From Megamerina dolium (lineage: Eukaryota; Arthropoda; Insecta; Diptera; Megamerinidae): a DNA stretch of 64,000 nucleotides. Below are positions 36,957 to 47,760 of the stretch, piece after piece; within the stretch, counting starts at the first letter, position 1, and every line of letters starts with the position of its first letter. The stretch spans positions 25,760,334 through 25,824,333 of the forward strand of contig OY978526.1 in NCBI GenBank assembly GCA_963854835.1. Reading direction: 5' to 3'. The notes below the pieces were generated by a model. That model was not told where the DNA came from. It saw nothing but the letters and a program-made list of their open reading frames with translations, and did not search any database. The translations under genes and the position numbers were made by a program.

Positions 36957-36995
36957 TTTTCGACAAGCAATTTGAAATTCTTCTGATAGTAATAC
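36957..36995 (+). mobile_element. Fragment of the tRNA-derived SINE body
   Basis: TTCGACAAGCAATTTGAAAT with TCTTCTGATAGTAATACT parallels GTCGGCAAGCAATTGGCAAT with TCTTCCGACAGTAACAACT in copies A and B. Only about 40 bp align. Confidence 0.5.
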
Positions 36996-37277
36996 TAATC
37001 CTTTCAACCACTTCACCTTTTAACCAACGATAAGAAAATGTTATATTATATGGGATTCTCTTATACGGAATAGACTAATATAAATATGTCTCATCAATTT
37101 CCGTCCAAATTTTATATGTACAATGATACTCTGTCAAGAAGTTCTTCGGAGACAGTGTATTATAAACTTTTTATATCATTCATTCAACACAAAATAGATA
37201 ATTGATATAAGCAGTATATATATAATTTATTGATTTATTGTTAGATTTATGAAACGTTTAATTTTTTGTAGTGTAGT

Positions 37278-37652
37278 GGGTGCCGTAGCTCAGAGGTTAT
37301 AGTGTGTTGCCTTCTGATCTGTAGGTCGTGAGATCAATCCCCGGCTGAAGCATAACAAATTTAATATTGAAAAGATTTTTCTTTTGAACGGTAACCACCT
37401 GTCGGCAAGCAATTGGCAATTTTTCCGGCAGTAACAATTTGCCATGGAAAAACTTCTAAAAGAACTCTGTGACAAAACTCAGAAAAAGTGATGTCGTAAG
37501 AGTTCTACTGTTCGGAACCGGCTAAAATAAGTAGATCCCTTCTAACACTGTCCAAAATTTAACACTCACTAGAGTAATGGAAGAGAAGCTTAGCCAAAGA
37601 TCCCTTCGGGGCTTATAAGTGCCACAAATTAATTTTTGTTTTTTTTTTTTTT
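37278..37652 (+). mobile_element. tRNA-derived SINE, copy C
   Basis: Full head GGGTGCCGTAGCTCAGAGG with one inserted base pair; the B-box is damaged (GAGATCAATCC at 37330 instead of GGTTCAATCC). Same body and poly-T 3' variant (GGGGCTTATAAGTGCCACAA) as A and B. No certain target duplication. Confidence 0.88.
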
Positions 37653-38100
37653 GTTTATTTGTTCAAAATTTATAAATTGTTGTATGTAATAGATGATGGA
37701 TTAACGTGTATACTATTTTCAATCCAATTCTTCTACATTTTGACTGTCTCATCATTCCGATTTTTGGTAAATATTTGTTCTGCTTTTTCCAATCGTAGTT
37801 TGGTCATAACGTTATGCCATCCTATCTCTGATTTGGTTTTGGGGAATGCGGAATCGATAACATCTAGAGCGTCTATTGGGCACGAACGGTTAGGATACTT
37901 GTCATTTTAATTATGATGTAGCTATGATGAGCCCTTAAGGCTCTTCACCATACTAAAGATTCATTCGGTAAATTGTGGGTACTTCCCTAATAGCTGTGAA
38001 AGAATTATTCTTAATTCCGCTTTTTAATAGTGACACAAAATCGGATATTTCCAAATATTGAGTTGTAACGAAATTAAATAAGTTTTCCTCTCTAGATAGT

Positions 38101-38550
38101 GGGTGCCGTAGCTCAGTGGGTAGTGCGTTGGCCTTCTGATCTATAGGTCGTGGGTTCAATACCTGGCTGAAGCATAACAATATTTCATATCGAAAAGATT
38201 TTTCTTTCGAACGGTACCCACCTGCCGGCAAAAATTGGCAATTTTTTCGGCAGTAACAGTTCCCCAAAAATGCTTCTTAAAAGAGCTCTGTGACAAAAAC
38301 TAAGTTAAAGTGATGTCACAAGGGTTCTGCCGTTCGGAACCGGCTAATATAAGTAGTCCCCTCCTAATGCTGTTTCTGCACAAAAGGTCTTCAGGTCGCG
38401 GTGCTTCATAGCCTTAATAATAAAAGTGCTGTCCAAATTTAACACGCACAACAGTATTGAAAGAGAAGCTCGGTGGTATCACAATGGGCCATTCTGGCCT
38501 AAGTGTGTCCTATCAGAGAGAGGGCAGCCACATAACCTAACCTAACTTTA
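38101..38550 (+). mobile_element. tRNA-derived SINE, copy D, second 3' variant, with internal insertion
   Basis: Head GGGTGCCGTAGCTCAGTGGG and B-box GGGTTCAATACC at 38152; body as in other copies to CTCCTAATGCTGT. It is then interrupted by a 53-bp insert at 38374-38426. It resumes GTCCAAATTTAACACGCACA and ends in the variant CTCGGTGGTATCACAATGGG, a CAGAGAGAGGGC segment and ACATAACCTAACCTAACTTT. The tandem CCTAA tail replaces the poly-T tail of copies A-C. Confidence 0.88.
38374..38426 (+). mobile_element. 53-bp LINE-tail insertion inside SINE copy D
   Basis: TGCTGT at 38368-38373 is repeated at 38427-38432 around the insert, while other SINE copies have a single site. The insert sequence GGTCGCGGTGCTTCATAGCC then AATAATAAAAG resembles the 3' end of the RNase H LINE at 5.82-5.88 kb. 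It is an extreme 5' truncation. Confidence 0.72.
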
Positions 38551-40106
38551 GGTACAATGTTTTACGGTTAGAATAATTTTACGTAAGTCAGAAACCCTAT
38601 AATGAATCTTCTCGAATTGGCTACAACTCTTTGTCTGTAATCAAAGGTGATGTAGTTCATAGATAATTCAGCAAATTATTATTTATGCTAAAGCATGACT
38701 TATTTGTATAAAACTTGATTGAAGGTTAGATGTAAAACTTCTTTAACTTACGGCACACAAAAAGTTCTACTCATAATTTCGATTTCCGTTGCTTCTAGCA
38801 AACAATATTTCGACTTATTTGCTGTTGGGTGGACACTGCTTAAAAGAATAGATTATAGTTCTTCTGAAAAGAATGAAATTTAGTGACAATGAAATCTCAT
38901 GAAATCCATTGGTAGAGATTGTGATATCACTAGTTTCTGTCTCTGTACCTCCGTACCTGAATCAAAACTAAAAACTACTTTCCAATAGCTGGAGTCTTGG
39001 ATATCTATAATTGTTTAATAACTATAAATAAATTCTAAATTCGATAAATTACATACAAGTTTAAAAAGAGATGCTAATATGCGTTCACGAGCAGTAGTTG
39101 TACTGTTCGAAAATGCTTATTTAAATATAAGATGAAAACACCTCTAACTGAAGACGAAATAAATATACATATCTACATATATGAATAGTTATATAGTGGA
39201 TATGTATGTGCTATATACATATGTATCTATATATACAATATATACTCTATATATATATATTGTATAATATATATGTAGATGTATAGATATTATAATTTTA
39301 ACGGCCCCTATTTCACATTCTACATTTCTTGAAAGATTAAAGCAAAAATAAGTTGCTTGGCAACAAAATTTAAATCAAAAACATTACCACAAAAACACAG
39401 AATATTGTGAGAACGAGATGCAAGATGAAAACACTTGGTTCGTTGGAGAAAATCGCCTTAAAGGAGACCAGTGGACCGTTAACTTACCAATGCTTTTTGG
39501 ACGGACTCAACAATAATTATCACAGATATGCATGCAAATGCATGCTTAGAAGTGAGGATGTGAGGAGCATGTGTACGAATAAAGTATAGTTATATGTATA
39601 TGTTTGTTAGTACATACAAGCGATTGTTAGTGTCCGAGTACGAGTATGTATGTCGAAACTTTGCAATCAGAAAAGACGAGAAGGTTTAATATGATGGCTA
39701 TATATATATATTTGTGTGTGTGTGAGTGTATGCGTATGCTAGTGAATATATGGGCTGAATGTTTTTCAAATCGAAATTGTTAGAAAAGTCGGTGGCGCTT
39801 TCGTCTTTTTGCTGCTACAGAAAACCATCCATCCTACTCATACACCGTCTCGAATCGAAACCGACCGACAGTCTTTGAAGTACACGGACCGAACCGTGTG
39901 TCCAGCTAAAACAAACTTACTTGCGGGCATAAACTAAAACAAAAGGTTTCTTGCTTTGCATTTACAAATACTGCCACTACTACCACTACTCTCTACAATA
40001 CATACAATATAATATATACATACGATATGTATGTATGTATGTATGTACGATATATTTGCAAGAGAACATTTATACATACATACATACATTTATGTTCATA
40101 TATGAG

Positions 40107-40146
<40 letters not shown>

Positions 40147-40741
40147 CACAACATAAACTATACAAGGAACTTTGCTCATCGGTCCATCCAGCGCAACGGG
40201 AAGCATATTATTGACTATGCATATGTGCAATGCATCGGTGTGTATATCGTACATGTGTGTGTGTGTGTGTATGTTCGTGGTACATTTAGAAATACACATG
40301 CATATATATACATCTGCATGTATATGCAGATGTAGCTGCATACTTAAAGATTGTCGAAGTGAACGAGTCAGTAGTAGTTGAGATCATATGTGTGTATACT
40401 ATAAATGAGAATACAATTGTATGTGTACATCGTATGTATGTTTGAATGTGTAGAAGGTGCTCATGCCTTGGAACTTTATTTCATTTGCTTCGTCATCATC
40501 GGAACTAACATCAGCATCAGCTGTATAGAACCGTAATTGTCGTCAAGATTCAGCACCGTAGTTCAAATGAATAAAATTTACAAACATATTTGTATTGGTT
40601 CTTAATTCGTATGGGTTATTAATATTATTATTCTTATTATTAATAATATTATGTATTATTATTGATGGATTTATCGTATCCCGTACAGAGCTTTTTGCTC
40701 TGTCCAACCGCTTTCAGAAAACCTGTAAATTTCTAAAGATC
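38551..40741. other. Intergenic, no gene seen
   Basis: AT-rich, with CATA words at 39.15-39.25 kb and 39.99-40.1 kb, (TA)n at 40.11 kb and (GT)n at 40.25 kb. Nothing coding recognised. Confidence 0.5.
40111..40142. repeat. (TA)n microsatellite
   Basis: 16 uninterrupted TA units. Confidence 0.95.
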
Positions 40742-40743
40742 TA

Positions 40744-41200
40744 CAGGGTAATTTTTTAAGAGCCTTCGGATTTGATAAAATTTAGAGAAATGTATGAAAT
40801 CCTTATTTGAGTCGATAGAATGATCTATATAATTCAATGTTTAAAGATCATTTCATGTAAATGTTGACCGCGGCTGCGCCTCAAATGGTTCATACGCTGG
40901 GTCCAATTTTGGCATACTCTCTCCAACATATCGGCCGGTATCTCACGAATAAATCGATAATTCACGGTCATCAACAACACTGGAAGCTGCTATATTTTCC
41001 TCTATCCACACTCTACGTATGCGTGTTGGTGGTTTAATGTCCAATAATGTAAATTTGGTGTGAAAATTGGTCACGAAATTCCGAATAGCCGCCTCAGAAG
41101 GTCGCCCAAACTGACCATAAAATGAATGAATGAATGAACCGAACATGAATTTTGATAAACAAATTCAATCATCTACAAGAGTTTCTAAAAAATCACCCTG
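40744..41200 (-). mobile_element. Internally deleted Tc1/mariner-superfamily element with TIRs (QQDGATCHT family)
   Basis: Ends CAGGGTAATTTTTTAAGAGC (40744) and, inverted, CAGGGTGATTTTTTAGAAAC (ending 41200), each flanked by TA. The minus strand encodes the transposase N-terminus YGQFGRPSEAAIRNFVTNF, then FTLLDIKPPTRIRRV and WIEENIAAS. Directly after DDRELSIYS it jumps to the C-terminus FIREIPADMLERVCQNWTQR, MNHLRRSRG. The whole catalytic domain (present in part at 34.2 kb) is missing. At 457 bp it is a non-autonomous derivative that keeps both ends. Confidence 0.87.
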
Positions 41201-41329
41201 TAGTACTCGACAATACTGGTCCTCTATATATTGTGCTTAATAGTCTTTAAATAAATATCATGAATTCATTTTCCACCCTGCAGATTATGCAAAAATGAAA
41301 TTCTGAGCGAGAAAATATTGACAACATGA

Positions 41330-41690
41330 ATTAACGTCGAAAATGGGACAAAATAATTTTCGACATTGCAATATTTTTCAACATTAAACGAATTTAGTAT
41401 TGCAGAACAATTTAAAAAACGCCGATGATGTATGAAATTTGATTTTCAATTTTATTGCAAAAATTTTTGAAATAATATCGAACTGCAATTGTATTAATAT
41501 TAGTGCGAAATTGATTGAAATGAAATTTAGCAAAAGTTATACATTCAAATTTATTGCAGGAATTTTTTCAAATAATTTGAGGAAAATGTTTTTCCGTATA
41601 AAATAAATTTCGACATTATTGCAAATAATTTTCGACATTAATGCAGTACACAGAATACAATTGCCAAAATTGTCGATGTCATTTTAGGAG
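41330..41690. repeat. AT-rich repeat with recurring TTTCGACATTATTGCAAA motifs
   Basis: TTTTCGACATTGCAATATTT at 41357, AATTTCGACATTATTGCAAA at 41606 and TTTTCGACATTAATGCAG at 41629, with several weaker versions between. The inverse form occurs at 25.95 and 51.54 kb. No coding sequence. Unknown family. Confidence 0.6.
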
Positions 41691-42244
41691 ACTTGGTATA
41701 TTTTTTCTCCTATTTTAGAACATTTTTCTTCATCGATTAATTTTAAATAGTTGCAAATTAATAAAAACATAAATTGTGTAAGAAAGATCCCTATGGAGTA
41801 CAATGGTAGAGATGGTAAGTATATTTGGAGAAAATGATCCGCCAGAAGAATTAATAGTCTTTCCTGGGCAGCTATGCGGTGATTTGTGGATTTGTCGATT
41901 TTTAAATACTTTTAAGTTCATTTTGTATAGGAGTCTCTCTACTCCCTACGCTGTAGGAAAATATTAGGTAGCAAAAATGAATAGAGCTGGGGTATACATA
42001 ATACCCATCTATGGACACTATGGAAACATGAACATGATTTTTTGTTAGGTTAAGAGAGAAATTGCGAACTTACCGAATCAAACCAACCCTTGATTATAAT
42101 TAAGCTTAATACTTTTTATTGGCTACATTATTGTTAACTAAAGTGTTCCATTCAGTAATCAAAATGTTTTGTATTCTTGAAGAAATTTTTAATTATTCAT
42201 TTTTTAATTAATATTCTATCATTTTGTTAATATCATCCCGAAGA
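41691..42244. other. Intergenic, no gene seen
   Basis: AT-rich, nothing recognised. Confidence 0.5.
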
Positions 42245-42335
42245 AGGAACTCTTATGACACAGTTTTGTCTGAATTTTGTGATAGAACTCTTTCAGAAGT
42301 TTCTTCGTGAAAATTTGTTACTATCGAAGGAATTG
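42245..42335 (-). mobile_element. Fragment of the tRNA-derived SINE body, minus strand
   Basis: TTTGTGATAGAACTCTTTCA, then GAAGTTTCTTCGTGAAAATT and GTTACTATCGAAGGAATTGG parallel the reverse complement of the SINE body in copy B. About 90 bp align with many mismatches. Confidence 0.62.
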
Positions 42336-43236
42336 GAAAGTACTTGCCTATTATGCTTTTCTTATAGAATCATCATCACCTATGACATGTATCAATATGA
42401 AAATTTAGTTTTCGATTCAACAAAAGCCCACAGTACATCTTATTGTCGAAGAGTACATCCGGTCCATCTTGGTCAGCTCGAATGTGTGCGCATAAATAGC
42501 AAAATTTTGTGTATTTACATAAAACATCCCTGTTGCTAACCCGTCCCCCACCGCATACATACACACACACACACGTGAGCATAATATACATGCAAACGTA
42601 TGCATGTTCATACAAGCAGGCACTAGCACGCACACACGGTACTCGGTCGTTCGAACAAACGTTTTACCCCGCTGTCATAGTAGCATCGTACCAATAGCCC
42701 ATCTATGGTCCGTCCAGCAATGGCACGTTGATACATCAACTACTCTAAATTGCAAAAATTTCACAATCGCCATCAAAAACTCCCCACCAAAACCCATCAC
42801 CGTTCTGTATGCATGTATGTACGTTCGAATATACAAAATCCCATACTAAGCCATACTATACACACATACTTGTACTTGTAGCGCAATATACCGCATCGCC
42901 CTTATCCTTTCACATATCGCAAGTCGTATGCAAACAACATTTCACAGCGACAGTCTCCTTTTCCTTGGTCTTCATTTCATCTTCATGCAAGTCCTTGTTG
43001 TGTTCCTTCGTCGTCGTGGAGCAATTCGTGTATTATGCTATGTATACAATACGTGTAATACGTGTGATTGCATATATATGTACAAATATGTGTGTGTGTG
43101 TGTGTGTGTGTACAAATGTCCGTTTCAAAATTCACAGACACAGCAGTGGTCAGCTATGGAAATTATCGATCGACTTGCCTTTGGGGTCAGGCGAGTGGGT
43201 GGTATGATGAATGGACGCGAACTAGATGTGTATATA

Positions 43237-43273
<37 letters not shown>

Positions 43274-44899
43274 ATGGAGTAAGTGGCTGATGGGTATTTT
43301 TGTTGGAAAAGGAATTCATGTTATAGCTGAACGACAAGCACGTTAACGACAACGACTAAGAGATGACCAAAAGGAATTGCGGGTTTTCTCTGTGTTCGTG
43401 CGTGTGTGTGTGTGTAATATGTATTTGTAGGTATATGTATGTATGTTCGGATGTTGTATACTCGTAGATGTGTATGATGTGCTGTGCTTAGTATTTTGCG
43501 GAAATCGTCATTTTATTCCTTTGCCCCGACATTCTAACAGCAGCAGCAGTAACAACAACAGCAGACCAGCATCAAAAGGTGTATGGACGGATGGAATTGC
43601 TGATGCGACGTCAAATGCTATTGCTGCCGCCGCCAATTTTAGTTTTGCTGGAGCGCGGCAGGCGGGAGTGTGCACATACGTAAGTAGTTTTGAATACGAC
43701 GTCGTTGTGGATATGTTGTACGACTCAACTCCGTTAAGTTGATACTCGCTGTTTCCGACAGCTCGGTTTGGAAATGTTCTCAAGTCTAAAACACAATGTC
43801 TATGGATACGATGCAGCAGCAGCAGCAGCAGCATCAGCATCAGCAAAAGCAATGGCAGTGCGGAGTACAGTACGCAGAATATACGATAGAATACTACTTG
43901 GAAGAGTATAGAACAGAATGCGTCGCTGCTTAACGGAATATTCATTTGACCGTCAGATGTTGTTATCGGACGCTGTACATTATGTGTGGCAGGCAACGGG
44001 GGAGGCAGGTATCGTAGATATGCTGCTGCTGCTACTACTACTGCTATTATGTGGCATGATGTTGTCCTGCAATATGGTGTGGGCCATTATTGAGTTAGTA
44101 CGAATAGTACACATATTCGTACAAACTCTCGAAAGATTCGTTTCCCTTGGCTACATCTCATAGATGCTTTTGTTCAACCCTTTGGATACACCTTCGCAAA
44201 ACAACCAATCTGCAAATACAAGTTTCAGTCGTAATGGAGTCGCACTTTGCCATCATGTCCTTCGCTCATGATGATAAATACGTACGTGTATGATTTGGTA
44301 CTTGGGGTAATGTGGAGTTTTGTATTCACAGCATTCCTGGACTTTAGACTTGAGATTTCATTTTCGTGCCAGACCGTTGAACTTTCACAAAATTTTGTAT
44401 AAGGTTTCGTTACACAATTCCAGCACACAGCACACTTTGAATATGATTTCGTTTCAACAATCCGTATACATTTATTCGGACAAGCTACTGATATGACTAA
44501 ATTTAAATTACTCACATATGACTTGAAATTACAATACGATTTCATTTCTTTTTGGATTTCTTTGAAAGCAATTTTACTTGCTTATGAAATAATACAACCG
44601 TCCATGCTGATTGCTAAAATATACTTCCAAATCAAACGAATAACAATAACTAGTACATCATCTTGTATTCACAATTTCTTGTGTACACATATGTATTCAT
44701 ATATAATTGCACCACATGCTGCTGTTCCCTTCTAATATCGAAGTTGTCTTTTTTCATAAAAATTTCACCATTTCTTGTCTGTTCTTCATTCGATGTTAAA
44801 TCAATCGTATTGCTAATTAACCCAAAGGCACCCAAAATTGATGGGGCCCACACCAAAAAAAAAAAAAAATCCTGAATATTTTTAAAATATTAAAAAATA
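42336..44899. other. Intergenic, microsatellite-rich, no gene seen
   Basis: Contains (CA)n near 42562, (GT)n at 43089-43110, 43235-43271 and 43402-43414, CAG-type triplets at 43540-43565 and 43814-43850, and a CTG/CTA block at 44020-44046. Mostly complex sequence otherwise, without recognised transposons. Confidence 0.5.
43811..43853. repeat. (CAG)n / CATCAG triplet microsatellite
   Basis: Six CAG units then CATCAGCATCAGCAA. It sits in a 45-codon ATG-to-stop frame (43796-43933) that reads as polyQ; see findings. Confidence 0.9.
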
Positions 44900-46060
44900 T
44901 GATTTACCCATCAGACTAGATTTCCCCCAGAAGAAAGGGGTAGTATATTTAGTTGGGGATTATAATACCATCACGCGCGTAATATCAAGTGAGACTTTAT
45001 AAGATATGCTCTGCATTTTGAGCTCGTCAATGAATTCTTCACCCAGTGTGGACACTCTCCTACTTACATCTGCAGGAAACTAACATACTAACATACTATA
45101 GGTATGCTGCCTATACCTCTTCCATGCATAGTCCTCAAATGTCAACATTCTCTCCTATAATAAAACCCATTTTGGTTACTGAAATTTCTATGCCCTGATA
45201 TTAGTGTAGCCAACTAATTGAGAGTTCTCCATCGTAGATTGAAAACCATTTTTACTTCACTGCTCATTGGTAACATCAAAATGGTCTTTGTTTGTTACAA
45301 GTGAACAATATTATCCATCCCGAGAGATGAAAAACTTTCGACCATTGCGTTCACCGTGATCTTACTGAGAACAACTACAGGTTCCGGTTTGGAATCTTTC
45401 CTTGTCCAAGGTGTTTCCAATTTAATTTGATCAGCACCAATGGAGAGTAATCACATTATAGCTAGAATATCGATTCAGTGTCTAAAAACATTCGTCGTCA
45501 ATATAGGATATTTCGAAGGTTGTTGCATACGCCTGATCACTGCCTGGTCAAGTACCAAGTACCTGCAAGATTTTCTACCCGAACTACAGGTTGAATTAAA
45601 CCAAGTATTTTTGCCTGGTAACACGATCCTTATCTCCCTAAATTTAGTGCTAGATATGCTAGTCTTAATTCTGTAGAAAATATTCCAGCACCCGCCCTAC
45701 CATCCACTAAACCATCAGTGAAAATACTGTAGTAATTTTCCCCACATATACCATTGGTGAGTCCGTCTTCAATGAGTGTCCTATGTGATTTTCCATGCAC
45801 TTCTAGTTAACTCCACTGGCATTTGTGAAAAAGATGCTCTGTTGCTATGTCAAATCTATTCCAATTAATGATAACATGCGCGTCCAACGGTAGAAGCTCT
45901 AAAAGAGCTCTCAATATTTCTACCGAAGTGGTCAAAGATAGGGGTAAATATTTTCGGCAAAATCATTGGCTTAGTCAAATATTGGCCTTACGTTTCAGTC
46001 CCCTAGCTATGACTCTGGGTATTTTAATGTATGTTCGAATCTCATCATTTTTTCCAGATT
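44900..46060 (-). mobile_element. RNase H-bearing LINE remnant (I/LOA-like)
   Basis: Minus-strand translation in order: RALLELLPLDAHVIINWNRF (about 45905-45845), the RT C-terminal LLPLD block, then ENYYSIFTDGLVDGRAGAG (about 45740-45685), the RNase H TDGS-type start with the key Asp, and IFSTELRLAY. After further decay, EEFIDELKMQSIS (about 45035) comes from the ORF end. Stops occur throughout. Domain order RT then RNase H identifies the group; clade cannot be fixed. Confidence 0.68.
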
Positions 46061-47314
46061 CGTGCTCAGTAAACCCAAATTTTTGTCTCATAGACTCCTT
46101 GGCTTTTTTATATTGCAAAGAATATTATAAATACTTGTATTTTAAACATTTTCTTTGAAAAATTTTCTTCGGATCAATCAACTTTCTGATTAATCGAATA
46201 ATTTCAGTATTGAATAATCAAAACATAAATTCATTCATCAGAACTTTGATTCTATTTTCCGGAATGTTGAGTGTTCCGGAAATTTCCTACTTGCTTATGG
46301 TTTTCAATTCTATAAACGATAGTATATTAGGACATTTAATAAAAGCTGTGTAATCATTTAATCATAGAGTCTGATTAATCGAAATTGTGATTAATCAGTT
46401 ATTTAATTTGTATTTCATGGTTAAATAAACTATGTGCGCTAAACCTCGCCAGATCCATTTGCAGAGGAAATGGGTCATCTCTTCCTCCGGTTATTAGTAA
46501 CTTGAATAGCAGATTTTGTGAGAAATGTCCATTCTTTCTGCATTTTCTCTAATATGCTAGAAGCCAGTGGTGGCTACCCTTGATGTTGATACATCTTTAC
46601 CATTTTTTATAAAGATTTTTGTAATTTCATATGATTTCTTTTAATAGAAAAATGTAAATGAAGCATTTGTTCTTTTTTTCCAATGGTAGTTTGGCTCTGC
46701 AAATACCTTCCTATCTTTGACTGACATATCCCAAATTTGACTTTTAACCATATTAAGTGATGTTAATATGAGTACTGCGTGGGATTCTTGCATTGCAGAT
46801 CTTACTCGAACTAGTGCTTTCAACCATTCATCTCGCGACGCTAATCAATCTAATATTGACGACCTTCCGCTAACAGACTTTCTCTACATTTTCTAATGAG
46901 ATCAAAGGTTGTGGTGGCCGCATCAAGCGCCATAATAGCGGCTATAAAACGATAATTCTTAAGTATAGTACATCGAATCTTTGTATAAGATAAAACACGT
47001 TGGTCAAGCTTCTCTAACACTACTGTTATTCGTGTGAAAGTTGAACAGACCCGGAGACACCGATTCAGAAAGGTTTCGGTACGGTGAGTGCCTCCATTAC
47101 TTACTGCGAACAATAAACGGATATAGCTTATGATGGCGAAGTAGTGTCCTTTGATTAAATCCGATTATATTAAAGTACGCCAGAGGCCATGCGACATGTA
47201 TTTTTGGCGCAGAAATGTCATGACCACTATTTCATGCGATTCGCAGAGCCTTTTTTGCTGAAAAGTAGAATAAGCACGGAGTATTAAAGTAGTGAGATAT
47301 TCCAAAGATTCGAT
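46061..47314. other. Unassigned, probably decayed repeat DNA
   Basis: Minus-strand frames at 46641-46823 and 46850-47113 have ordinary-looking amino acid composition (for example ALDAATTTFDLIRKCRESLL), but I recognise no family and no start or splice structure. This could be more transposon debris. Confidence 0.35.
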
Positions 47315-47760
47315 AAGAAATTGCAGGATACACGGCACCCTTTGGTCAAGAAAAAGGTTCTATTTCACCACTATAATGCACCAACGTATTCATCCACACT
47401 CAGTCACAGACAAATTACAAAAGCTAAAATACGAATTATAGTCATAGCCAGTCATAGCCATTGTGTCCTTTTCTGTTTCCTCATATTAAAAGGAAAATCC
47501 TCATCTCAAATGATAAGTTTATTGCAGAGGCAGAAGCATAATTTACAGATTTTGACAAATCGTATTTCCAAAGTAATTGCAGAAACATTGCGAAAGAAAG
47601 ATCATAGAAAAATAAAAATTTGTTCAAAACGTGTGTCTTCAGTCCTACCACGGACACTTATAGATCGTATTGTGAAGCTAAGAAACCAAATCTTACTACG
47701 GCATAATAAAATTGTAAAATATTTTATTATGTTATTTAAGGCATGTTATTGAGTTGGTAG
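47315..47760 (+). mobile_element. mariner remnant, catalytic C-terminal part
   Basis: RHPLVKKKVLFHHYNAPTYS (47334-47393) matches LTKKKVLFHQYNAPVH of the 8.7 kb copy; the catalytic Asp is Tyr here too. The PDLAP block is eroded. Downstream pieces FDKSYFQSNCRN-like (about 47545-47600) fit the mariner C-terminus in another frame. Ends are not visible. Confidence 0.68.

Noticed and set aside
43508..43996. A 162-codon minus-strand frame with a long Leu stretch resembling a membrane protein
   Set aside because: The Leu runs come from (CTG)n in antisense of CAG repeats; flanks show no family, signal or splice structure.
46641..47113. Two minus-strand frames with normal amino acid composition
   Set aside because: No family recognised, no start/splice context, and surrounded by transposon debris; left as unassigned.
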